A stretch of DNA of 10,695 nt from Alistipes sp. (GTDB lineage: Bacteria > Bacteroidota > Bacteroidia > Bacteroidales > Rikenellaceae), in contig JAFYQY010000038.1 of NCBI GenBank assembly GCA_017559685.1, positions 1 to 10,695 on the forward strand, written 5' to 3'. Of the stretch, positions 1-6,282 are shown piece by piece. Numbering within the stretch: the first letter of the stretch is position 1; each line of letters begins with the position of its first letter. Below the pieces are notes generated by a model. That model did no database searches. It was not told the DNA's origin and saw only the letters and a program-made list of their open reading frames with translations. The position numbers and the translations under genes were made by a program.

Positions 1-1377
1 ATGAACGAGCACTCGCTTATCATCACCGAGACAACCTATGGCGGTCGACAGGAGTTGGAGGATAAGCAGGGTATTATGGACTACGGTTCGTTGATCTATA
101 TCGCATTGCAGCGTGCAAAGACAGCACGTGAGGCTATCAAGGTGATTGTAGACTTGGCAAACACCTACGGCTACGCCTCTTCGGGCGAGTCGTTCTCGAT
201 TGCAGACAAGAACGAAGCGTGGATTATGGAGCTTATCGGCAAGGGCTCAAAGCTTGATGATAAGGGCAATAACCTCCGCAAGGGTATCGTATGGGTTGCT
301 CGCCGTATTCCTGACGGATATGTCTCGGGACACGCAAATCAGGCTCGTATTACAACATTCCCGTTGGACGATAAGGAGAATTGTCTCTATGCAAGCGACG
401 TAATTTCATTCGCTCGTGAGATGGGTTACTACACTGGAACAGATGAGCATTTCTCGTTCTGCGACGCATACGCACCGCTCGATTTCGGTGGCTTGCGTGC
501 TTGCGAGGCTCGTGTTTGGGCATTCTTCCGCACAGTAGCCGAGGATATGGACAAATATGTTGATTACGCAATGGGGCACAACCCTAACAATCGTATGCCG
601 TTGTGGGTTAAGCCTACCAAGAAGGTGTCGCCAAAGCAACTCTTCGACGCTATGCGTGACCACTACGAGGGTACTCCAATGGATATGACTACTGATATCG
701 GAGCAGGTGGCAATGCTTGCCCATACCGCTGGCGTCCGATGTACTTCAAGGTGGATGGCGTGCAGTACTGCAACGAGCGTGCTACAGCAACACAGCAGAC
801 AGGTTTCTGGCTCTGTGGTCAGGCACGTGAGGGTAAGACAGGTATTCTTTGGTTTGGTACCGACGATGCTGCGACATCGCCTTTGACACCAATCTACTGC
901 AACACTACCGAGGTACCTTGGTGCCTTGACGAGGCAAATGGTTCGATGTTGCACTACTCGGCAACCTCTATGTTCTGGGTTACAAACCGTATTGCACAAC
1001 TCGCTTACTTGCGCTACAACGTTATTGGTAAGCGTATTCGTGAGGAGGTTGACAAGTGGGAGAACGAGAAGTTGGCCGAGGTTGAGAAGTTCGATGCAAA
1101 ACTCTCTGGTCTCTCGCCAAAGAAGGCTCAAAAGTTGCAGAGCACATACTCGACAGTTACAGCTCAGAACCTCTTCGAGAAGTGGAGCAAGCTCGATCAG
1201 TATCTGCTCGTGAAGTATATCGACGGCAACGAGAAGGCTGAGGATGCGAAGGGCTTTATCGAGAATGGCAACGGCAAGAATATCCCTGACCAGATTAAGC
1301 AATCGGGCTATTCGGAGAAGTGGAAGCGTGCTGTAGCATCCGATAATGGCGAGGTATTGAAGGTAGTAAACTTCTAA
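1..1377 (+). CDS. Peptidase family C69 (dipeptidase A-like), 5'-partial
   Basis: 458 residues are visible, ending in TAA. The sequence resembles the C69 (U34) dipeptidases common in Bacteroidota, N-terminal-nucleophile hydrolases that cleave dipeptides and are usually exported. Family-like stretches are the opening ETTYGGR segment, the DYGSLIYIALQRAKTAREAI segment (28-47), GESFSIADKNEAWIMELIGKG (62-82) and SGHANQARI (about 109-117). The C-terminal quarter (about 345-425) is charged and probably helical. The first visible codon is ATG, but relatives carry roughly 90-100 more residues before this point, including a signal peptide and the nucleophilic cysteine exposed by processing. I therefore treat the gene as running in from the left and this Met as internal. 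The stop lies 9 nt before lpdA, so the two are probably co-transcribed. The family call is firm; the substrate is not known. Confidence 0.85.
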   Translation: MNEHSLIITETTYGGRQELEDKQGIMDYGSLIYIALQRAKTAREAIKVIVDLANTYGYASSGESFSIADKNEAWIMELIGKGSKLDDKGNNLRKGIVWVARRIPDGYVSGHANQARITTFPLDDKENCLYASDVISFAREMGYYTGTDEHFSFCDAYAPLDFGGLRACEARVWAFFRTVAEDMDKYVDYAMGHNPNNRMPLWVKPTKKVSPKQLFDAMRDHYEGTPMDMTTDIGAGGNACPYRWRPMYFKVDGVQYCNERATATQQTGFWLCGQAREGKTGILWFGTDDAATSPLTPIYCNTTEVPWCLDEANGSMLHYSATSMFWVTNRIAQLAYLRYNVIGKRIREEVDKWENEKLAEVEKFDAKLSGLSPKKAQKLQSTYSTVTAQNLFEKWSKLDQYLLVKYIDGNEKAEDAKGFIENGNGKNIPDQIKQSGYSEKWKRAVASDNGEVLKVVNF

Positions 1378-1386
1378 CAAAAGGAT

Positions 1387-2748
1387 ATGTACGATTTAAT
1401 AGTTATCGGTGGTGGCCCTGCAGGATATGTAGGTGCTGTGCGTGCTGCGGAGTTGGGCGCAAAGGTTGCACTTGTTGAGCGTGCCGAGTTGGGCGGAACG
1501 TGCCTTAATTGGGGCTGCATCCCCACGAAAGCGTTGCTCAAGAGCGCTCAAGTCTACCACTACTGCAAGAATGCTAAGAGCTTTGGCGTGGCTGTAGAGG
1601 GCGACGTAAAGGCCGATTTGAAGGCTATGGTAGCTCGTTCCCGCCAGGTGGCACAGACCGTAGGTCGAGGTGTCGAGATGTTGCTCAAACGCAGTGGAGT
1701 AGAGGTTATTACGGGCTCTGCGGAGTTGCTTTCGGCTACCGAAGTTAAGGTTGGCGAAGAGACGTACGAGGCTAAAAACATCCTCCTCGCTACGGGAGCT
1801 TCGCCTCGTGAGGTGCCGTCTATTCCTATCGACCACGTGCACGTTCTATCTTCTCGTGATGCACTCGTTTTGGAGGAGTTGCCCGAGACAATGGTCGTAG
1901 TGGGTAGCGGCGCTATCGGTAGCGAATTTGCCTTCCTCTACGCATCGTTGGGCGTAAAGGTTACCGTTGTGGAGTATATGCCGCAGTTTATGCCGTTGCT
2001 CGATGCCGAGGTCTCTGCGGCAGCCGAGCGAGCATTCCGCCGTCAGCGCATCACCGTTATGTGTGATACAGCCGTTAAGGGCGTTTTGGTCGTGGATGGC
2101 AAGTGTGTGGTAGCGGTCGAGCAGAAGGGCGCAGAGAAGGAGATTGTAGCCGATAAGGTGCTCTCTGCCGTAGGTATTAAGTCGAATATCGAGGGGCTTG
2201 GCTTGGATAAAGTCGGAGTTCAGGTAGAACGAGATAAGGTTGTAGTAGACAGCAAGTTCCAAACGTCGGTTGCTGGTGTATACGCCGTGGGCGACATCAT
2301 TGCTTCGCCAGCATTGGCACACATCGCATCGGTCGAGGCTGTAAACTGCGTAGAGCAGATTTTCGGCAAGAGTCCGAAGGCGATAGACTACGCTTTGATA
2401 CCTGCTTGCATCTTTACAACTCCCGAGATTGCATCGGTCGGCTTGACCGAGGGGCAGGCTCAAAAGCAGGGCTTGGAGTACAAGGTTGCACGCTACAACT
2501 TTGCATCATCTGGTAAGGCAGCAGCTGCGGGCGATCGTGACGGCTTCGTGAAGTTGATTTTCGATGCAGAGAATAAGTTGCGTGGTGCGCACATCATCGG
2601 TGCAAATGTGGTAGAGATGTTGGGCGAGCCATCGGTGGCTATGGCGTTGGGTGCAACAGCCGAGGATATAGCCTCGACAATTCACGCCCACCCATCGTTG
2701 TACGAGGGTATTTACGAGGCTGCCAAAAGTCTTGAGAATGAGCAATAA
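1387..2748 (+). CDS. lpdA: Dihydrolipoamide dehydrogenase (E3)
   Basis: 453-aa flavoprotein disulfide reductase of normal E3 length. E3 reoxidises dihydrolipoamide on lipoyl proteins of 2-oxoacid dehydrogenase or glycine-cleavage complexes, passing electrons through FAD to NAD+, in the cytosol. Seen: the FAD dinucleotide-binding loop GGGPAG (8-13); the redox-active disulfide in GGTCLNWGCIP, C39 and C44; the second Rossmann loop GSGAIG (173-178) followed by an acidic E196, as expected for NAD; the FAD-contacting segment VYAVGD (298-303); and the C-terminal His-Glu pair, H435 and E440, in HAHPSLYE. Most E3 enzymes read HPT.SE here, so S437 and Y439 are unusual. CLNWGC separates it from glutathione and mercuric reductases. 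The ATG follows AAGGA with only one base between, too close for a classic ribosome site. No lipoyl-enzyme genes lie beside it, so the partner complex cannot be named. Confidence 0.93.
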   Translation: MYDLIVIGGGPAGYVGAVRAAELGAKVALVERAELGGTCLNWGCIPTKALLKSAQVYHYCKNAKSFGVAVEGDVKADLKAMVARSRQVAQTVGRGVEMLLKRSGVEVITGSAELLSATEVKVGEETYEAKNILLATGASPREVPSIPIDHVHVLSSRDALVLEELPETMVVVGSGAIGSEFAFLYASLGVKVTVVEYMPQFMPLLDAEVSAAAERAFRRQRITVMCDTAVKGVLVVDGKCVVAVEQKGAEKEIVADKVLSAVGIKSNIEGLGLDKVGVQVERDKVVVDSKFQTSVAGVYAVGDIIASPALAHIASVEAVNCVEQIFGKSPKAIDYALIPACIFTTPEIASVGLTEGQAQKQGLEYKVARYNFASSGKAAAAGDRDGFVKLIFDAENKLRGAHIIGANVVEMLGEPSVAMALGATAEDIASTIHAHPSLYEGIYEAAKSLENEQ

Positions 2749-2763
2749 AACTGTAGTTATTTG

Positions 2764-3507
2764 ATGCGTTACTTTATAGAGTTACAATACGACGGAGGAG
2801 CCTATTGCGGTTGGCAGAGACAACCCGACCAGCAGACCGTGCAGGGTGTTATTGAGGATGCTCTGACGAAGCTCTTGCGCCAACCTACCGAGATTGTCGG
2901 AGCAGGGCGTACCGATACAGGCGTAAATGCCTCGTTCTATGTGGCTCATTTTGACACAACAGAGGCTATCGACGAGGGACGTATCGCCCACAAACTCAAT
3001 GCAATGCTTCCGCACGACATTGCAATTAAACGCATATATGGCGTAGCGGATGATTTGCACGCACGATTCGATGCTGTGGAGCGAGAGTATACCTATCTGC
3101 TTTCGCCCGTAAAATCGCCGTTTAGACGCTATTCTGCGTGGATATGCTACTATACGCTCGATGTCGAGAAGATGAACGAGGCGGCAAAGTATCTGCTCGA
3201 GGTGGATGATTTCACCACGTTTGCTAAACTCAACTCGAACAACAAGACCAACATCTGCGACGTCAAGCACGCCGAATGGACTACGGAAGATGATGGTACT
3301 CTGCATTTTACGATTCGTGCAGACCGCTTCTTGCGCAATATGGTGCGCTCGATTGTCGGCACACTTGTAGATGTCGGTCGAGGTCGCTATACAGTGGAGG
3401 AGTTTCGCCAAATAGTCGATGCCAAAAATCTTTCGAAAGCGAGCGGCGGAGCACCTCCGCAGGGACTATTTTTGAGCAATGTTAAGTATAAAGGGCAAAT
3501 GCAATAG
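2764..3507 (+). CDS. truA: tRNA pseudouridine(38-40) synthase
   Basis: 247-aa TruA, which isomerises uridines 38-40 in the anticodon stem-loop of many tRNAs. Seen: the N-terminal YDGGAYCGWQRQP segment (9-21); the catalytic aspartate D51 in GAGRTDTGVNA; the conserved tyrosine Y109 in REYTYLL; and FLRNMVRSIVG (189-199) with the conserved R195. Position 55 is Asn where most TruA proteins have His (GVHA). I chose the ATG at 2764; a TTG directly before it at 2761 would add one residue and is less likely. The gene starts 15 nt after the lpdA stop, so it probably shares a transcript with lpdA and the dipeptidase gene. The TAG stop falls at the loop of the terminator hairpin, so the last codons double as the left arm of that hairpin. 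Confidence 0.94.
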   Translation: MRYFIELQYDGGAYCGWQRQPDQQTVQGVIEDALTKLLRQPTEIVGAGRTDTGVNASFYVAHFDTTEAIDEGRIAHKLNAMLPHDIAIKRIYGVADDLHARFDAVEREYTYLLSPVKSPFRRYSAWICYYTLDVEKMNEAAKYLLEVDDFTTFAKLNSNNKTNICDVKHAEWTTEDDGTLHFTIRADRFLRNMVRSIVGTLVDVGRGRYTVEEFRQIVDAKNLSKASGGAPPQGLFLSNVKYKGQMQ

Positions 3508-3521
3508 CATTTGTCTTTTTT
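3491..3521 (+). terminator. Rho-independent terminator overlapping the truA stop
   Basis: The arms 3494-3502 (GGCAAATGC) and 3507-3515 (GCATTTGTC) form a 9-bp stem with one G-U pair, around the loop AATA. The stem can extend outward through A3491-A3492 pairing with the T-run. TTTTTT follows at 3516-3521. The left arm is truA coding sequence and the TAG stop covers 3505-3507. It should end the dipeptidase-lpdA-truA transcript just before the dapB promoter. Confidence 0.85.
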
Positions 3522-3546
3522 ATTTCGCACAAAATTGTTATCTTTG
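3517..3546 (+). promoter_or_regulatory. Bacteroidota-type promoter for the dapB cluster
   Basis: TATCTTTG at 3539-3546 matches the Bacteroides -7 consensus TAnnTTTG exactly. The -33 box (TTTG) is weaker: TTTT at 3517-3520 lies at about the right distance, while a perfect TTTG at 3510-3513 is 25 nt from the -7 box, which is long. Transcription would begin near 3553, giving a leader of about 25 nt before the dapB ATG. The probable -33 region is also the T-tract of the upstream terminator. Confidence 0.7.
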
Positions 3547-3577
3547 CGAGTTAAACATTCAAAGCACAAGAAGAATT

Positions 3578-4291
3578 ATGAAAGTTGCAATTATCGGCTA
3601 TGGCAAGATGGGACACGAAATCGAGCAGGTTTTACTTCAGCGTGGACACTCCGTAGCACTTATTATAGACCAGAATAACGTCCACGACCTCAATGCCGAG
3701 AATCTCGCAGGAGTGGATGTGGCAATCGAGTTCACAACTCCAGATACCGCATACAACAATGTTCGCACCTGTATCGAGTGCGGAACACCCGTTGTGAGTG
3801 GCACTACAGGCTGGCACGACCGTTTGGAGGAGCTTCAGACCTTGTGTCGAGAGAAGAATTCGACTATGATTTGGTCGTCGAACTACTCGTTGGGTGTGAA
3901 TATCACATTCCGTCTCAATCGCTACTTGGCAGAGTTGATGAATCGCTTCGACGCCTACAATGTCGCTATCGAGGAGATTCACCACACCCAGAAGAAGGAT
4001 GCACCGAGCGGAACAGCCATTTCGCTCGCAAACGACATTCTCGCAAGGGTAGAGCGCAAGGACGAGTGGGTGAATGAGCCTACAACCGACGAGAATGCAA
4101 TCGAGATTACCTCGTTGCGTGAGGGTACCGTTCCAGGTACTCACACCGTAACCTACACATCTGCAGACGACAAAATCGAGATTAAGCACACCCTTTTCTC
4201 ACGCCGAGCGTTGGCTCTCGGTGCGGTAGTTGCAGCTGAGTTTATCGCTCCACGCAAGGGTGTATTTACTATTGACGACCTATTTGAATAG
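3578..4291 (+). CDS. dapB: 4-hydroxy-tetrahydrodipicolinate reductase
   Basis: 237-aa DapB, the NAD(P)H-dependent reductase of the diaminopimelate/lysine pathway, supplying meso-DAP for peptidoglycan and lysine. Seen: the dinucleotide-binding loop GYGKMG (7-12) at the N-terminus; IEFTTPDTA (50-58); SGTTGWH (74-80); SSNYSLGVN (100-108); and the signature EIHHTQKKDAPSGTA (133-147) with the catalytic pair H135/H136 and K139. The C-terminal ALALGAVVAAEFIAPRKGVFTIDDL closes the fold. I chose the ATG at 3578 because it puts the Rossmann loop at residue 7 as in the family. An open frame extends upstream to 3479, but it passes through the terminator and promoter. First gene of the cluster; lepB follows after 5 nt. 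Confidence 0.95.
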   Translation: MKVAIIGYGKMGHEIEQVLLQRGHSVALIIDQNNVHDLNAENLAGVDVAIEFTTPDTAYNNVRTCIECGTPVVSGTTGWHDRLEELQTLCREKNSTMIWSSNYSLGVNITFRLNRYLAELMNRFDAYNVAIEEIHHTQKKDAPSGTAISLANDILARVERKDEWVNEPTTDENAIEITSLREGTVPGTHTVTYTSADDKIEIKHTLFSRRALALGAVVAAEFIAPRKGVFTIDDLFE

Positions 4292-4296
4292 ACATT

Positions 4297-5661
4297 ATGG
4301 AGAAGATTAAGGCATTTTTCAAGAACCGCTGGACAAAGTTCGCAATCGCCAGCATTATCTATATTTTACTCTTCGTAGTTTGGCCGGGAAACCTTTGGCT
4401 TTTATTGGGTTTGCCGCTCATCTACGACCACTTTATCTCACGCCTATTCTATCGCTATGTAGGCTCAAAGAATGCGAATTTGCGTCAGAAAAGCCGTATC
4501 TACAACAGCATATATGGCTGGGTAGATGCAATTGTCTGGGCGACTGTAGTGGCGCACCTTGTGCACCTCTTTATCTTCCAGCTCTACGTCGTGCCTACAT
4601 CTTCGATGGAGAGCACAATTCTCACAGGCGACTATCTCTACGTCAGCAAACTCTCGTATGGCCCACAGGTACCAAATACGCCGGTGGCAATGCCGTTTGT
4701 ATTCAATACGATGCCATTCTCGATGACTGCGAAATCATACTCAGAGTGCATCAAGTGGGACTACCACCGCTTGCGTGGTCTTGGCAAGGTTGAGCGTGAC
4801 GACGTTGTGGTGTTCAACTTCCCTGCAGGCGACACCGTATTGCTCGAAAATCAGTCTGTTTGCTACTACGATGTATTGCGTGAGTATCAAGTTGCCTTGG
4901 GCAACGAGGAGGGTAGAAAGCGCCTTCACAAGGACTGTACCGTAGTCTCTCGCCCTGTCGACAAGCGAGAGAACTACATCAAGCGTTGCGTGGGTATCCC
5001 TGGCGACACGCTGCAGATCGTAGACGACAAGCTATATGTGAACAGCGAGCTTCAAAAGCCGTGCGAGGATCGTCAATTCAAGTACATAGTAGAGACGACA
5101 ACGCCATTCTCTGCTCAAATGTTCAAGAAGCACAATATAAACATAGACGATTGCACACTCAAAGTCAGCTATCCCGATTACTACAAATACGAGATAGCAA
5201 CCACCAAGAAGGAGATTGAGAGTATAAGCAAGTACAAGAGCGTAATGTCGGTAGAGATGTCTAAAGAGCTTGCGCCAGGTTATTTGCCATATTTCCCTCA
5301 CAACCTGAACTACAATTGGACTGAGCACGATTTCGGCCCACTTTGGGTACCGCAGAAGGGTGCAACCGTAGAGCTTACAGCCGATAATCTACCTCTCTAT
5401 GAGCGCATTATAGAGAAATACGAAGGTCACTCATTGCGAGTAGAGGGCGACAAGATATTCATCGACGGCAACGAGGCAACCACCTATACCTTTGCAATGG
5501 ACTACTATTTTATGATGGGAGATAACCGCCACAACTCGCTCGATTCACGTTTCTGGGGCTTTGTGCCAGAGGATCATATTGTGGGTAAGGCACAATTCAT
5601 CATCTTCTCGAAGGGTAATGATGGTGTTCGTTGGAACAGAATTTTTAAGGGCATAAACTAA
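4297..5661 (+). CDS. lepB: Signal peptidase I, enlarged Bacteroidota type
   Basis: 454-aa membrane serine protease that removes signal peptides from exported proteins. Hydrophobic segments at about 15-28, 31-43 and 77-98 suggest an N-terminal membrane anchor; the last runs straight into the catalytic box VVPTSSMES, with nucleophile S103. GDYLYVSKLSYG (111-122) follows. The general-base lysine is K229 in YIKRCVGIPGD, and the final box GDNRHNSLDSRFWG spans 408-421. The protein is much longer than E. coli LepB (about 324 aa). Ser and Lys are 126 residues apart, against about 55 in E. coli, and roughly 165 residues separate the Lys box from the last box. All catalytic boxes are intact, so it should be active. 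dapB followed by lepB is a recurrent order in Bacteroidales. No second lepB copy is present here. Confidence 0.93.
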   Translation: MEKIKAFFKNRWTKFAIASIIYILLFVVWPGNLWLLLGLPLIYDHFISRLFYRYVGSKNANLRQKSRIYNSIYGWVDAIVWATVVAHLVHLFIFQLYVVPTSSMESTILTGDYLYVSKLSYGPQVPNTPVAMPFVFNTMPFSMTAKSYSECIKWDYHRLRGLGKVERDDVVVFNFPAGDTVLLENQSVCYYDVLREYQVALGNEEGRKRLHKDCTVVSRPVDKRENYIKRCVGIPGDTLQIVDDKLYVNSELQKPCEDRQFKYIVETTTPFSAQMFKKHNINIDDCTLKVSYPDYYKYEIATTKKEIESISKYKSVMSVEMSKELAPGYLPYFPHNLNYNWTEHDFGPLWVPQKGATVELTADNLPLYERIIEKYEGHSLRVEGDKIFIDGNEATTYTFAMDYYFMMGDNRHNSLDSRFWGFVPEDHIVGKAQFIIFSKGNDGVRWNRIFKGIN

Positions 5662-5667
5662 ACCATC

Positions 5668-6282
5668 GTGGCGGAACTGAAGGACTCATATCTGACCATT
5701 GCCGAGCCAGCAGAGGCTATTTACAAGGAGCGCAGCAGCAAGTTCCTAACCTACGCCTACCCCGTAGAGACGGAGGAGGAGATTAAGGAGTTGCTCGATG
5801 CTCTGCGTAAGGAGTACTACGACGCTACGCACCATTGCTACGCCTATCGCCTTGGTCCACAAGGCGAGGTATTCCGTGCAAACGACGATGGTGAGCCTTC
5901 GGGAACAGCAGGAAAGCCGATTTTAGGACAGCTTCTCTCGGCCGATTTGACAAATTGCCTAGTCGTAGTAGTGCGCTACTTTGGTGGTACAAAATTGGGC
6001 GTTTCGGGCTTGATACAGGCCTATAAGGAGTCTACAGCCGATGTTATTGCCGTCAGCAAGATTATCGAAAAGACGGTCGACAGAGTTATCAGAGTGGACT
6101 TTTCGTATATTTCGATGAATGGCGTGATGCGTATCATCAAAGAGATGTCGCCACGCATTGACGAGCAGGTGTTCGACAACCTCTGCACAATGAAGTTGCG
6201 AATTCGTGAGAGCGAAGCCGATATGCTTATTGCCAAGTTGGAGAAGGTCGAAGGAGTAACAGTAGAAGTTGTAAATGAGTAA
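5668..6282 (+). CDS. IMPACT/YigZ family protein (UPF0029 plus DUF1949)
   Basis: 204 aa, the normal length for bacterial YigZ-like proteins. Seen: the IMPACT N-terminal domain with KERSSKF (20-26), ATHHCYAYRLG (53-63), the signature DGEPSGTAGKP (74-84) and VVVRYFGGTKLG (100-111); the C-terminal half (about 140-200) fits the small ferredoxin-like DUF1949 domain. Eukaryotic IMPACT acts in translation control through Gcn1. The bacterial role is poorly defined, and a nucleic-acid or ribosome link is only suggested by structure and homology. The start is GTG at 5668, 6 nt after the lepB stop; no ATG gives the conserved N-terminus. Its last 8 nt overlap the uvrA start, implying translational coupling. 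Confidence 0.92.
   Translation: MAELKDSYLTIAEPAEAIYKERSSKFLTYAYPVETEEEIKELLDALRKEYYDATHHCYAYRLGPQGEVFRANDDGEPSGTAGKPILGQLLSADLTNCLVVVVRYFGGTKLGVSGLIQAYKESTADVIAVSKIIEKTVDRVIRVDFSYISMNGVMRIIKEMSPRIDEQVFDNLCTMKLRIRESEADMLIAKLEKVEGVTVEVVNE

Noticed and set aside
406..1380. A 324-codon open frame on the - strand opposite the dipeptidase gene
   Set aside because: It is fully antisense to a gene with clear family motifs, the translation is Leu/Cys/Val-rich with no domain, and similar long antisense frames lie opposite the other genes here. They follow from the codon bias of the real strand.
1378..1386. AAGGA before lpdA as a Shine-Dalgarno site
   Set aside because: Only one base separates it from the ATG, too close for normal pairing; Bacteroidota mostly do not depend on this motif.
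3479..3577. An N-terminal extension of dapB by 33 codons
   Set aside because: It would place the terminator and promoter inside the coding region, and the Rossmann loop belongs near the N-terminus, as given by the ATG at 3578.
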